NCBI RefSeq assembly: GCF_014201875.1
Contig: NZ_JACHFL010000005.1
Coordinates: 186,001 to 250,000 of the forward strand
DNA length: 64,000 bases
Origin: Deinococcus humi
GTDB lineage: Bacteria > Deinococcota > Deinococci > Deinococcales > Deinococcaceae
Direction of reading: 5' to 3'
Shown: in pieces, positions 9,440 through 21,206 of the stretch
Numbering within the stretch: position 1 is the stretch's first letter
Layout: every line of letters starts with the position of its first letter
Translations under genes and position numbers: made by a program
Notes under the pieces: model-generated
The model's input: only the letters and a program-made list of their open reading frames with translations
Told to the model about the DNA's origin: nothing
Database searches by the model: none

Positions 9440-10075
9440 TTAGTTCTGACCGCTGTTGCGGTCCTCACGCTGAGTTGCGGCCCTGTGCCGCCGCCCCAGG
9501 ATCCAGACGGCAGCGGCCACCACCAGACCGACGACGATCACGGTGGAGGCCGGGCCGATGTACTCACCCACCTTGTCGTAATGGTCCCCCAGCAGGTACC
9601 CCGCGCCGGTCAGCACGCTGGCCCACAGCGCCGAGCCGATGGCGCTGTACAGCAAGAAGGTGGGCAGCGGCATACCGCTCATGCCTGCCGGCAGGCTCAG
9701 CAGGCTACGAATGCCCGGCACCATCCGCCCGAAGAGCACCGCCTTCGGGCCATGGCGGTCAAACCAGTCGTCGGCCTTGCGGATGTCGTCGCCGCTCAGG
9801 GCCAGCCACTTGCCATGCTTGTCGGCCCAGGCCACCACCCGCTCCTCGCTGAACACGCGCCCGATGAAGTACAGCGGCAGGGTGCCCACGACGCTGCCCA
9901 GCGTTCCCGCCAGCACCACGCCCACAAAGCTGAGGTCACCGCGTGACGCCGCGAAACCTGCCGAGGGCAGAATCAGCTCGCTAGGAATCGGCGGAAACAC
10001 GTTCTCCAGGACCATTAGCAGCACGATGCCCAGGTAGCCCAGGCTGTCCATCAGGTTTTGAATCCAGTCCACCAT
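9440..10075 (-). CDS. DedA-family membrane protein
   Basis: A 211-residue integral membrane protein of the DedA (VTT/SNARE-associated) family, whose members are now linked to undecaprenyl phosphate or phospholipid flipping and to membrane homeostasis. Seen: the N-terminal family motif ENVFPPIPSELILPSAGF, with re-entrant Gly/Pro-rich character, and the second motif FGRMVPGIRSLLSLPAGM with its conserved R and P, followed by two or three more helices and a short basic tail. Length fits the family. The specific lipid cannot be assigned. Confidence 0.9.
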   Translation of the reverse strand: MVDWIQNLMDSLGYLGIVLLMVLENVFPPIPSELILPSAGFAASRGDLSFVGVVLAGTLGSVVGTLPLYFIGRVFSEERVVAWADKHGKWLALSGDDIRKADDWFDRHGPKAVLFGRMVPGIRSLLSLPAGMSGMPLPTFLLYSAIGSALWASVLTGAGYLLGDHYDKVGEYIGPASTVIVVGLVVAAAVWILGRRHRAATQREDRNSGQN

Positions 10076-10140
10076 CTGCCGCTCAGGCTAATGGCTGCGG
10101 GTGAGCGGGACGTCAGCCAAAAGTCAAGGTGCGCGGGGGC

Positions 10141-10689
10141 TCAAATGCGGGCGGGCAGCTTTTCCAGGTACTTGAAGGGCAGGCTCAGGGCGCTCTCGCC
10201 CTGGCGGAAGGCGGCCAGATAGCCGCTGACCGTGCCGCCCGAGCGTTCGACGATGCGCGCCAGCGTCTGGGCAGTGCCGCCGCTGGAGATCACGTCCTGC
10301 ACGATGGCCACCCGCTTTCCCTTCAGGCGGGCGGCATGCGGGCTGTCCAGCCAGAAAGTCTCGGCCACACCCAGGGTCATGCTGGGTGCGTCCTGGATGA
10401 TCGGGTCCTGCATGTACGGGCGCCGCTTCTTGCGGACGCACTCGTATGGCAGGCCGCTCTGGTGGCTGAGTTCGTGGGCCAGCGGCAGGGCGTTGGTCAC
10501 CACCGTCAGCAGCACCTCGGTGCCGTCCGGGATCATGACCAACATCTCACTGGCCACCGCCTTGGTGAACTCGCTGTCCCCGATGAACTCCACCAGCGGC
10601 ACGCGTCCCATGCTGCCCACCCGCGCGCTGGGCAGGGTCCTCGTCACGCCGCCGATCTTCACGGTCACTTCCTGATTGGCCTGGGTCAT
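10141..10689 (-). CDS. Phosphoribosyltransferase-family protein with altered PRPP motif
   Basis: A 182-residue type I phosphoribosyltransferase fold, paralogous to the gene just upstream. Seen: the PRPP-binding signature is [17 protein letters not shown]. The usual acidic pair (DD) of this loop reads Q-D, so the first acid is lost. The SGG-T part that grips the PRPP pyrophosphate is kept. The order and spacing of the other blocks ([26 protein letters not shown]) match the paralogue. TAAGCT lies 6 nt before the ATG. It may be an adenine/xanthine salvage enzyme or, given the altered motif, a ligand-binding regulator like PurR. It lies 43 nt after its paralogue and is probably co-transcribed. 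Confidence 0.75.
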   Translation of the reverse strand: MTQANQEVTVKIGGVTRTLPSARVGSMGRVPLVEFIGDSEFTKAVASEMLVMIPDGTEVLLTVVTNALPLAHELSHQSGLPYECVRKKRRPYMQDPIIQDAPSMTLGVAETFWLDSPHAARLKGKRVAIVQDVISSGGTAQTLARIVERSGGTVSGYLAAFRQGESALSLPFKYLEKLPARI

Positions 10690-10732
10690 GGGCCCAGCTT
10701 AGCCCGCCGCAGCGTCCGGGCAGGGCCAGGAA

Positions 10733-11269
10733 TCAGGCCCCCGGAAACAGGGGCAGGTGGCCCAGCGCCGTAACCTCCTCGCGCTCCTCACCCTCGGTGA
10801 AGACCGCCAGTACGGCGGCCACCTCGCCGCCTACCTCGTCAATGATCTGCCGCAAGGAGTGCAGGGTGCCGCCGCTGGAGACCACGTCGTCTACGATGGC
10901 CACCTTGCGGTTTCGGACCTTGGACACATCGAAACCGTCGAGCACCAGCAACTGCGGAATGCCGGTGGTGATGCTGATCACCTCACGCGCCACCGGTTCC
11001 ACCATGTAGGGCTTCTGCGTCTTGCGGATCACGATGTACGGCTTGCCGGACTCGCGGCTGATGACGTGCGCCAGCGACAGTGCCTTGACCTCGGGGGTCA
11101 CCAGCACGTCAATGTCTGCGGGCAGCAGCCGGGCCAGCGCCTTGCCAGCGGCTTCGGTGACCTCGGTGTCGCCCAGCATATTGAACAGCGCCACATTCAC
11201 GCCTGGAGCGACCTCCACGATGGGCAGTTCACGGGTCACGTCCCCGACCTGTACGGTGTGCGTCTTCAC
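10733..11269 (-). CDS. Adenine phosphoribosyltransferase-like enzyme
   Basis: A 178-residue purine phosphoribosyltransferase that would make a nucleotide from a purine base and PRPP. Seen: an intact PRPP loop [17 protein letters not shown], the [14 protein letters not shown] block that in APRT/XPRT proteins shapes the base pocket, and an N-terminal flap. The GTG start at 11269 lies 7 nt after TACACT (minus strand), so the mRNA is likely leaderless; the frame extends to 11362 without support. It is the first gene of a two-gene paralogous unit. Substrate preference between adenine, hypoxanthine and xanthine is not decided by sequence reading. Confidence 0.78.
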   Translation of the reverse strand: MKTHTVQVGDVTRELPIVEVAPGVNVALFNMLGDTEVTEAAGKALARLLPADIDVLVTPEVKALSLAHVISRESGKPYIVIRKTQKPYMVEPVAREVISITTGIPQLLVLDGFDVSKVRNRKVAIVDDVVSSGGTLHSLRQIIDEVGGEVAAVLAVFTEGEEREEVTALGHLPLFPGA

Positions 11270-11477
11270 GGGTCCGAGTGTAATGCCCACAGCGGGGTGC
11301 AGGCGTCTGCGAAAAGACGCGGGAGCGGGTGCCTTCACCTGAGGACGGCAGGAGGAAACCAATCCCTCGAAGGGGAGGCGGGCAGTTGAGGGTCAGAGGG
11401 GCCGACCGCCGATATTCAGAACAGGCGGACTCAGTGGCCAGCCCCAACCCTCATCCCGTCTAGTTCATTGGGAATAA

Positions 11478-11511
11478 ATGACTTGTTTTGTCATCAATAA
11501 AAGATTACCTT
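11478..11511 (+). promoter_or_regulatory. Promoter and putative operator of the sulfate-assimilation operon
   Basis: TTGTTT (11483-11488), a 17-base spacer and TACCTT (11506-11511) make a promoter whose -10 lies 8 nt before the first start codon. The inverted repeat ATGAC-N7-GTCAT (11478-11494) is centred on the -35 box, as expected for a repressor site controlled by sulfur supply. The regulator is not known. Confidence 0.5.
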
Positions 11512-11519
11512 TCTGGTCG

Positions 11520-11981
11520 ATGATTACCTCGCCTCCCCTCCGCAGCACTTCCGGCCCTGCCCAGACCGATCTGAGCGCGCTGAAGTTCAACCAGTACACG
11601 GTGATCGGGGTCACCGTGCTGGCGCTGGTGTCCGGTGTGAGTGTCCTGACCCTACTGCTGGGCGCGGTGATGCTGCTGGGCGCCCTGCGCCCGGAGCTCT
11701 CGCCGCTGCGGGCGGCTTACCGAATGTTCGGGCGGCGGCTGGGCCTGAGGCCTGAAGTCGTCGCTGAAGATCCCCGCGCCCACCACTTTGCGCAGGGCGT
11801 GGGTGGCGTGTTCCTGATCGCTTCCAGCGTGAGCGTGCTGGCCGGGTTGCCGCTGCTGGGCCTGGGGCTGGGGCTGCTGGTCATCGCCCTGGCGGGCCTG
11901 AACCTGAGCCAGAAGATCTGTGTGGGTTGTCTGCTGTACTTCCAGTATCGCCGCCTGCGTCATGCCGTCCTGAGCCGCTGA
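11520..11981 (+). CDS. DUF4395 membrane protein, first gene of sulfur operon
   Basis: A 153-residue membrane protein of the DUF4395 family; function unknown. Seen: the start region DLSALKFNQYTVIGVTVLAL, three to four hydrophobic segments, a basic loop in between (AAYRMFGRRLGL), and a C-terminal CVGC pair in NLSQKICVGCLLYFQYRR facing the membrane end. The vicinal-type cysteines suggest a thiol or persulfide step. It precedes the siroheme reductase gene by 37 nt in the sulfate assimilation operon, so a role in sulfur uptake or handling is inferred from context. I chose ATG 11520 (leaderless spacing to TACCTT) over an in-frame ATG at 11478 that lies inside the operator. Confidence 0.72.
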   Translation: MITSPPLRSTSGPAQTDLSALKFNQYTVIGVTVLALVSGVSVLTLLLGAVMLLGALRPELSPLRAAYRMFGRRLGLRPEVVAEDPRAHHFAQGVGGVFLIASSVSVLAGLPLLGLGLGLLVIALAGLNLSQKICVGCLLYFQYRRLRHAVLSR

Positions 11982-12018
11982 ATCTTCCATCTTCCCCCAA
12001 TCATGAGGTTCCTTAGCT

Positions 12019-13583
<1,565 letters not shown>

Positions 13584-13587
<4 letters not shown>

Positions 13588-14138
13588 GCGCCACGCTGGA
13601 ACGCCCGCCCCGCACTCAGGACGTGGGGACAGGCCGCGTCGTGTGGTTCACCGGCCTCAGTGGGGCGGGCAAGAGCACGCTGGCCGCCGCCCTGCATACG
13701 GAACTCGCCACGCGCGGCGTCGCGGTGGAGCTGCTGGACGGCGACGCCGTGCGCGAGAACCTGAGCAAGGGCCTGGGCTTTTCGCGCGAGGACCGTGACA
13801 CCAACGTCCGCCGCATCGCCTTTGTCGCGGGGCTGCTTGCCAGACACGGCGTGACCGTGCTGGTCAGCGCCATCAGCCCCTACGCCGACACCCGCCGCGA
13901 GGTGCTGAGCGCCCTGCCGGATACCCTAGAAGTCTTCGTGGATGCGCCGCTGGACGTCGTCACGACCAGGGACGTCAAGGGTCTGTACCTCAAGGCCATC
14001 GCCGGTGAGATTCAACACTTCACGGGGGTCAGCGATCCATATGAGGCCCCGCAGACACCGGACCTGCACCTGCGAACGGATCAGATCAGCGTGCAAGATG
14101 GGGTGCAGGCGCTGCTACGGGCGCTGGGAGAAGGATGA
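13584..14138 (+). CDS. cysC: Adenylylsulfate kinase
   Basis: APS kinase of 184 residues, making PAPS from APS and ATP. Seen: Walker [10 protein letters not shown] near residue 24, the family motif [29 protein letters not shown] (in parts: DGD, then [12 protein letters not shown]), and the lid helix with the [14 protein letters not shown] block. It overlaps both neighbours by ATGA (13584 and 14135). Its presence beside an APS-type reductase is notable, because that reductase would use APS directly. Confidence 0.93.
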
Positions 14139-14860
14139 CGGCGGGCGCGAGATTGGGTGCGGATCACCTGCCGCCCCTGCCCCACCCACAGGACGAGCGC
14201 GAATCCAGGACACAGCAGACCGATCACCTGCTGACCTGGGCCATTGGGACCCACCCCGATCTGCTGATGCCCAGTGCGTTCAACCTGAATGGAATCGTGC
14301 TGATTGATCTGGCGGTGCGGGCGGGCTATCGGGGGCAGGTGGTGTTCGTGGATACGGGCTACCACTTCCCTGAGACCCTGCAAACCCGTGACCGGCTGGC
14401 GGCCCGCTACCCGCAACTGGAATTCGTGACGCTGAACGCGGGGGCGTCGCCGGACGATGGCCGCACGCCGCCGGAGCTGTACGCGGCAGATCCGGATGCC
14501 TGCTGCGCGGCCCGCAAGGTGGCCCCACTCCAGGAGTATCTAAGCCGCAGGAACCCATCCGCCCTCCTCAATGCCCGCAGCCGCGATCAGGCCGTCACCC
14601 GCGCCCAGATTCCGTTTGTCGAGGAAGGCGGCGCACGCATCAAGATTAATCCACTGGCCGAGTGGACGCGCCAGGAGCTCGAGGCCTACGCCACTGCCCA
14701 TGATCTGCCGGTCAATCCGCTGTACGCCGACGGTTTTCTTTCGGTGGGCTGCTGGACCTGCACCCGCGCTGTGCGCCCTGGTGAGGACGCCCGCGCCGGG
14801 CGCTGGGCGGGGCGGGGCAAGACAGAATGCGGTTTGTGGGCCGGTGACGGCAAGCTGTGA
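14135..14860 (+). CDS. cysH: Adenylylsulfate (APS/PAPS) reductase
   Basis: Thioredoxin-dependent reductase of 241 residues that releases sulfite from APS (or PAPS). Seen: the P-loop-like region for the nucleotide, the arginine block [13 protein letters not shown], and the [4Fe-4S] ligands C123-C124 (DACCAARK) and C206-x2-C209 (GCWTC), which mark the iron-sulfur APS-reductase type. The catalytic cysteine is C232 in KTECGLW; most family members read ECGLH or ECGIH, so the residue after Leu is unusual. Coupled to cysC by ATGA. The operon break before sat is shown by a separate promoter. Confidence 0.92.
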   Translation: MTAGARLGADHLPPLPHPQDERESRTQQTDHLLTWAIGTHPDLLMPSAFNLNGIVLIDLAVRAGYRGQVVFVDTGYHFPETLQTRDRLAARYPQLEFVTLNAGASPDDGRTPPELYAADPDACCAARKVAPLQEYLSRRNPSALLNARSRDQAVTRAQIPFVEEGGARIKINPLAEWTRQELEAYATAHDLPVNPLYADGFLSVGCWTCTRAVRPGEDARAGRWAGRGKTECGLWAGDGKL

Positions 14861-14880
14861 TCTTTTTTATTGACCAATAG

Positions 14881-14908
14881 TTGAGTCTTTTCATCCACTT
14901 TCTATACT
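14881..14908 (+). promoter_or_regulatory. Promoter of sat
   Basis: TTGAGT (14881-14886), 16 bases, TATACT (14903-14908), then GGAG and the ATG at 14925. The upstream 20 bases are AT-rich, including a run of six T. This shows that sat is transcribed apart from the cysH operon. Confidence 0.65.
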
Positions 14909-14924
14909 GTCCTGGAGAACTTGC

Positions 14925-16085
14925 ATGCCCACCCTGCCCCTTCCCGTGACCACCCTACCCACCCCGCTGGGCGGGACCTTGATCCATCAGGTGAACCGCG
15001 TGGCCGAGGCTGACCTGCGGGGTCTTCCCCGCCTGGAACTGTCCGAACGTAGCGCCGCCGATCTGGAACTGCTGGCGACGGGGGCGTACTCGCCGCTGAC
15101 CGGCTTTCTGGGCGAGGCCGATTACCTGAGCGTGATCGAGCATCTTCGCCTGGCCGACGGCACCCCCTGGAGCCTGCCCATCACGCTGCCGGTGGGGCGC
15201 GCCGAGGCCCGTGACCTGCGGGGCCGCGTCGTGCTCACCCGTGATGGCGTGGGCGTGGGTCTGATCGACGTGCAGGAGCAGTTCGAGGCCCGTAAACAGT
15301 GGGAGGCCCTCGAGGTCTACCGCACCGAGGAGGTGGCCCACCCCGGTGTGGCGGCGCTGTACGCCCAGGGCGAGATCAATCTGGCCGGGCCGGTCACGCT
15401 GTTCGAGGTGCCGCGCGGGGCCTTCCCCCAGCACCACCGCACGCCCGCCGAGGTCCGCGCCGTGATCGAGGCGCGTGGCTGGCAGACCACGGTGGCCTTC
15501 CAGACCCGCAACCCGATCCACCGGGCCCACGAGTACCTGCATAAGGTGGCGCTGGAACTCGTGGACGGTCTGCTGCTGCACCCGCTGGTGGGCACCACCA
15601 AGGGGGACGACGTCCCTGCGGACGTGCGTGTGGAAGCCTACGAGGTGCTGCTGGAGCGTTATTACCCCCAGGCCCGCACCCTCCTGAGCGTGTACCCCGC
15701 AGCCATGCGCTACGCCGGGCCCCGCGAGGCGATCACACACGCGCTGTCGAGGCGCAACTACGGAGCCACCCATTTCATCGTCGGACGCGATCATGCGGGC
15801 GTGGGCAGCTATTACGGCACCTACGACGCTCAAGAGATATTCGGCGCCTTTACCGCCGAGGAGCTAGGCATCCGCATCCTGAAGTTCGAGCACACCTTCT
15901 ACTGCCAGTCCTGCGCCCAGCTGGTCAGCCCCCGAACCTGCCCCCACGGCGCGGCGCACCACTTGGTCCTGAGCGGCACCAGGGTCCGCGAGAAGCTGCG
16001 GGCAGGCGAGAATCTCCCCCCCGAATTCAGCCGTCCGGAAGTGGCCGAGGTGCTGCGGCGGGCGTATCGGGCGTCCGGGAATTGA
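14925..16085 (+). CDS. sat: Sulfate adenylyltransferase (ATP sulfurylase)
   Basis: First step of sulfate activation: sulfate plus ATP to APS. 386 residues, the homo-oligomeric Sat type and not the CysD/CysN type. Seen: the nucleotide motif [13 protein letters not shown] (QxRN and HxxH, near residue 192), the second motif [12 protein letters not shown], and the zinc-like cysteines FYCQSC and RTCPHG in the C-terminal part, followed by the SGTRVREKL end motif. GGAG lies 8 nt before the ATG. It completes the pathway sat, cysC, cysH, sulfite reductase. Confidence 0.95.
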   Translation: MPTLPLPVTTLPTPLGGTLIHQVNRVAEADLRGLPRLELSERSAADLELLATGAYSPLTGFLGEADYLSVIEHLRLADGTPWSLPITLPVGRAEARDLRGRVVLTRDGVGVGLIDVQEQFEARKQWEALEVYRTEEVAHPGVAALYAQGEINLAGPVTLFEVPRGAFPQHHRTPAEVRAVIEARGWQTTVAFQTRNPIHRAHEYLHKVALELVDGLLLHPLVGTTKGDDVPADVRVEAYEVLLERYYPQARTLLSVYPAAMRYAGPREAITHALSRRNYGATHFIVGRDHAGVGSYYGTYDAQEIFGAFTAEELGIRILKFEHTFYCQSCAQLVSPRTCPHGAAHHLVLSGTRVREKLRAGENLPPEFSRPEVAEVLRRAYRASGN

Positions 16086-16124
16086 CCCACTCCAGCAGCC
16101 CCGTGGAGTTCAGAAAAAACGCGA

Positions 16125-16161
16125 AAAGGCCCACCGTACGAACGCTGCACGGTGGGCCTTT
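16125..16161. terminator. Bidirectional terminator between sat and panB
   Basis: A perfect 13-bp stem, AAAGGCCCACCGT (16125-16137) with its inverse at 16149-16161, around an 11-base loop. A-rich on the left and T-rich on the right, so it can end transcription of both converging genes. Confidence 0.85.
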
Positions 16162-16177
16162 CTGAGCGCTGCTCCAT

Positions 16178-16999
<822 letters not shown>

Positions 17000-17148
17000 A
17001 GGGGGCAGGGTAGCAGGGAGGCGCTGATGCATGGGGACCGCGCCGCCAAGTCTGCGGCGTGTAGGAGAAGACCCACATATCTTGCCCACTGCGACTGACG
17101 ACTGCCCGTTAACCACCCTGCCACTCGCACGCGCCTACAATGCCCTTC

Positions 17149-18084
<936 letters not shown>

Positions 18085-18310
18085 GCCTGAAGGTCATTCG
18101 GGAAACACCCCAGTTTCTTCTCTTGGCATAGAGGGAGAGGAATGGCGCTGAGCCAGTCTGTTGGGTCTGGCGGGAAGGGGGTGTTTCCGCCTCTACAACC
18201 CACTCCGGCACCCTTCTACAGATGATCCACTCTGTATCCGATGGCCTCTGGCAGCCATGGGACGGCACTGGCCACGGTCTTCAAGGCACACGCCGTTCAT
18301 CGTCCGCGCT

Positions 18311-18344
18311 TAGGATGGCGGGCATGATTCACGGTGAGCGATGA
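18311..18344 (+). promoter_or_regulatory. Leaderless six-codon ORF coupled to the secreted protein gene
   Basis: TAGGAT (18311-18316), 7 nt, then ATG-ATT-CAC-GGT-GAG-CGA-TGA (18324-18344). The spacing equals that of the leaderless genes in this window. The stop overlaps the next start as ATGA (18341). The encoded peptide would be MIHGER. It may serve to load ribosomes on the downstream gene, whose own Shine-Dalgarno is only GGTGAG. Confidence 0.4.
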
Positions 18345-18808
18345 ACAGGAAAGCATGGTTGCTGGCCGCTGCTCTAGCCCTGTCGTCAGGCTCTGCACTG
18401 AGCCAGGCAGCACCGCCGCTTCCCAGGCCTCTGCTGAGCGGCAGCACTTCCGGGCTGGGCTGGGCCATCTACGCAGGCGGACTGAGGGGGGCCGACCTGC
18501 AGGAAGACGGCCAGAGCCTGCGCCTGGGTGCTCCGGTGGGGGCCAGCGTCCTGGGCACCCGGTATGACGCGGCCAGGAAAACAGCCCTGCTGACCTACCG
18601 CGTACCGGGAGGGTTGGGTGCCCGCAGCGCGCTGGCTTTCGCCACCAATCAATTGCAGCTTCAGGGCTTCGATCTACGGGAACGTACTTTCAAAGACGCC
18701 AACAGTGCGAGCGCCACGCTCAGCCGTGAGGGACGGAAGATCGAGATTCAGATTACCCGTAGGGATGGAGGCGACCTTCAAGTGCTCTACGGATTTTCAA
18801 AAGAGTGA
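18341..18808 (+). CDS. Secreted hypothetical protein, single-domain paralogue of the 19174 gene
   Basis: A 155-residue protein of unknown function with a clear signal peptide (MNRKAWLLAAALALSSGS, cleavage probably after SQA). The mature part shares with the gene at 19174 the pattern LLSG-(S/T)-T-x-GL-W-x-(I/L)-Y, then L-x-DL-x, then V-(L/V)-GT-(R/K)-YD, and a later region FATNQLQLQGF against DDQLRAQGF. So both carry one copy of the same exported domain. The start ATG overlaps the stop of a six-codon upstream ORF. Codon use and GC are like the neighbours; the DNA just downstream is not. Confidence 0.72.
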   Translation: MNRKAWLLAAALALSSGSALSQAAPPLPRPLLSGSTSGLGWAIYAGGLRGADLQEDGQSLRLGAPVGASVLGTRYDAARKTALLTYRVPGGLGARSALAFATNQLQLQGFDLRERTFKDANSASATLSREGRKIEIQITRRDGGDLQVLYGFSKE

Positions 18809-19173
18809 ACTGGATGGATAAGTCCAATGAAAGCATCACAGTCAAATTCCTGTTTTAAAGAAAAATTCAAAGCTTCACTGTGTTGTTTTATGAGTGACTA
18901 TGACAGAAAGATCAAATGGAAATTCGTCTATAGACATATCCGGGGCGTCGGTTACCTCTCTAAATAATATTTTTCAAGCAACTTTTGTCAAATTTAAAGA
19001 AGCATTGGGTATTAGATCTATTGTTATTACAACTAAAAATTAAGAAACTGTATAATTCTCATCGACTCACTTACGAGTTTCTGGAATCCTCTAATGTCGA
19101 AGCCAGAGAAACGAAGTGCAATACCTTATTGCTTTGTCGTGCCTTCGTTCCACTCTCTACTTAAGGAGGCCCC
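18809..19173. other. AT-rich intergenic region (365 bp) with promoter for the 19174 gene
   Basis: This gap is strikingly AT-rich against the GC-rich surroundings. It has no convincing gene; the longest ATG-started frame on the plus strand that I followed is 25 codons (18890-18967) with no ribosome site. TATAAT at 19051-19056 is a perfect -10 box, preceded by TTACAA after 18 bases, and AAGGAGG lies before the ATG at 19174, so the end of the region is a promoter and a leader of about 110 nt. The rest could be a foreign insertion, a regulated promoter, or a structured leader. Confidence 0.6.
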
Positions 19174-20202
19174 ATGAACAGCAAATTGATTCGCAAGGCC
19201 GGCGCTCTGGCGTTGACCACCCTTCTGGCCCTCACTCCTGTTGCCGCTGCTCAGCAACAACCCGTCCTTTCTGGCACCACCAACGGACTCGCCTGGACTC
19301 TTTATGGCCCCGGTGACCTGGCCAATTTGAGCAACCAGTCCAATACACTCAAGGTTTCAGCCCATCCACAAGCCACCGTTGTCGGCACCAAATACGATAA
19401 TCAGTCGGCCGTGCTGGCCTTCAGGGTCAACGTACCCCTGATGACGGTCTACATGTACCACGATGACCAACTGCGCGCCCAGGGATTTACCCGGACCTCG
19501 CAGAACATGGGAGACAACAACGCCCAGGCCGTGTACACCCGGAACGGCTCACAGGTCCGGCTGAATCTGATACGCCAGGGCAACAACAGCTACCGTGCCA
19601 CCTTCGACTTGAGCGGCGTGCAGATGGCCATGGGCAATAACTCTGGCCAAGCCAACGCGGCGAACACCAATACGACTCCGGCGACTAACACAGCAACGGG
19701 AACAACGCCTGCCACAAACAACAGCACTAATACTGGCGCAACGAACCGTGTCTTGCCTATCACCGTTGTAGGCATTACCAAGTTCACGCCGGAGCAGAAC
19801 ACTGCTGCGGGCCGCAACGCTTTGGTCAGTGCCAAGGACTTTGCTGGTGTGCAGTACCTGCTCTATGGTCCAATTGAGTTGAACAGCCTGTCGAACAATG
19901 CGGGCACGGCCAGCTTTTCGATCCCGCAGGGCTCTACCCTGACAGAAACCGACATCAACGTGAACGGTGACCTGACGGCCCGTATTGCGGGCAGCAGTCT
20001 GAACTTGCAGCAGGTCATGGCCTTCTATGACCGCCAGTTCAAGACCCAGGGCTTCACGCTGGTCAATCCTACGGATACCGGCGCGGGGGGTGACTACGCA
20101 CTCACCTACATCTACGAGCGTGGAGAAGGCAGCCGGGTGTCCTTCAGCGTGGAGAAAGAATTTGATACCTACCGTCTGGTGTGGGACTTCCAGCGTTCCT
20201 GA
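19174..20202 (+). CDS. Secreted protein with two copies of a paralogous domain
   Basis: A 342-residue exported protein of unknown function. Seen: signal peptide with cleavage near AAA-QQQ (about residue 25); a first domain (about 27-155) with PVLSGTTNGLAWTLYGPGDL, VVGTKYDNQSAVLAFRV and QLRAQGFTRT; a low-complexity Asn/Thr/Ala linker (about 155-190); and a second, diverged domain (about 200-342) with VQYLLYGPIELNSLSNN, FKTQGFTLV and a closing RLVWDFQRS. The smaller gene upstream has one copy. Such a layout suggests an extracellular or cell-surface binding module. Strong Shine-Dalgarno AAGGAGG, unlike the leaderless genes around. Confidence 0.75.
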   Translation: MNSKLIRKAGALALTTLLALTPVAAAQQQPVLSGTTNGLAWTLYGPGDLANLSNQSNTLKVSAHPQATVVGTKYDNQSAVLAFRVNVPLMTVYMYHDDQLRAQGFTRTSQNMGDNNAQAVYTRNGSQVRLNLIRQGNNSYRATFDLSGVQMAMGNNSGQANAANTNTTPATNTATGTTPATNNSTNTGATNRVLPITVVGITKFTPEQNTAAGRNALVSAKDFAGVQYLLYGPIELNSLSNNAGTASFSIPQGSTLTETDINVNGDLTARIAGSSLNLQQVMAFYDRQFKTQGFTLVNPTDTGAGGDYALTYIYERGEGSRVSFSVEKEFDTYRLVWDFQRS

Positions 20203-20541
20203 TCTCACCTGTAAAGATCATTTGAACAAATGAAGAGCGGGTAGCCCATTGGGGCCACCCGCTCTTCTAGAGAGCACTATTGCTCGGCAAAAAAGTCGCG
20301 CACAGCTCTACCAAGACCTGATGTACTTCTGTCCCTCTGGAAGCTGCCCTGACCTGCGTCAGCCGCGAGCGTGAGCCCATTTCCGTTTTCCGTCGCTCCT
20401 GTCGTGCCTGCGCCAGCTCCCCCTTCATTCCGTCCATCCGGGCGGCAGATTTGACAGCCTTCAGGTCAGTGAGCACGGGCTTCCGGCTGCCATCTAAATC
20501 CGGGCGCACCGCACCGGTCTGTGACGGATACACTCGCCCCC
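20203..20541. other. Intergenic region before xpt
   Basis: Apart from the terminator hairpin at 20232-20267 and the TACACT box (20529-20534) before xpt, I see nothing in these 339 bases. An open frame on the minus strand (20267-20551) has no start signal and overlaps the xpt start, so I do not call it. I found no purine riboswitch, although xpt genes elsewhere often carry one. Confidence 0.5.
20232..20267 (+). terminator. Terminator after the two-domain secreted protein
   Basis: GAAGAGCGGGT (20232-20242) pairs with ACCCGCTCTTC (20257-20267); the inner AGCCC and GGGGC extend the stem. It begins 30 bases after the stop codon. The T-run is weak. Confidence 0.7.
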
Positions 20542-21123
20542 ATGCAATCACTGGTGGACGCGATTCGTGAGCAGGGCGTCATTCTGCCCGGCGGCTTTCT
20601 TAAGGTGGACGGGCTGGTCAACCACCAGTTGTTGCCTCGCCTGACCAGAGAAATGGGCCAGCGCTTCGCGGAACTGTTCGCGCCCTTAAAGCCCAACAAG
20701 GTGCTGACCATCGAGGTCAGCGGCATTGCCCCAGCCATCGCTACGGCAATGGAGCTGGACGTGCCCATGGTCTATGCCCGCAAGAAAAAGCCGCTGACCA
20801 TGAAGGAGCCCGCCTTCACGGCTTCCTCGGTCAGCCGCACCAAGGGCGGCAACGTCGACCTGTTCATCAGCTCCGAATTCCTGGGACCGGATGACCGCGT
20901 GATCGTCATTGACGATTTTCTGGCTTCCGGGGGCACGCTGCGTGCCCTGAACGGGATGATCGAACTCAGTGGGGCCACGCTGCTGGGCCTGGGCTGCGTG
21001 GTGGAAAAACAGTTCGAGGCGGGCCGGGAGATGCTGGCCGATCTGGGCGTACCGATCCACACCCTCGCCAACATCGTCCGCATGAGTGAGGCCGAGGGAA
21101 TCGTTGTGGAACCCGGCCGCTAG
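20542..21123 (+). CDS. xpt: Xanthine phosphoribosyltransferase
   Basis: Purine salvage enzyme turning xanthine (and perhaps hypoxanthine) plus PRPP into XMP. 193 residues from ATG 20542, almost the length of the B. subtilis Xpt (194). Seen: [16 protein letters not shown], like the B. subtilis [25 protein letters not shown]; the base-site region [11 protein letters not shown]; and the PRPP loop [13 protein letters not shown]. The ATG is 7 nt after TACACT, the leaderless layout, which rules out the longer GTG start at 20521 lying before that box. It stands alone. Confidence 0.9.
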   Translation: MQSLVDAIREQGVILPGGFLKVDGLVNHQLLPRLTREMGQRFAELFAPLKPNKVLTIEVSGIAPAIATAMELDVPMVYARKKKPLTMKEPAFTASSVSRTKGGNVDLFISSEFLGPDDRVIVIDDFLASGGTLRALNGMIELSGATLLGLGCVVEKQFEAGREMLADLGVPIHTLANIVRMSEAEGIVVEPGR

Positions 21124-21206
21124 AGGGCGAAGATGAGGCCGCCTCAACCCTGCCCTCAGTCGACGGGGAGCGCGGCTCTTTAAGCTGGGACAAAGGACGT
21201 GCTCCC

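Noticed and set aside
14869..14878. ATTGACCAAT as a sulfur operator before sat
   Set aside because: Arms of four bases only, and no copy at the other sulfur promoter.
18890..18967. 25-codon ORF in the AT-rich gap
   Set aside because: No Shine-Dalgarno and no box at leaderless distance; short frames are expected by chance in AT-rich DNA.
20268..20541. Purine riboswitch before xpt
   Set aside because: The conserved loop and three-way-junction bases are not visible, and the gene appears leaderless.
20267..20551. Minus-strand frame of 94 codons before xpt
   Set aside because: No ribosome site or -10 box, overlaps the terminator and the xpt start, and has no recognisable pattern.
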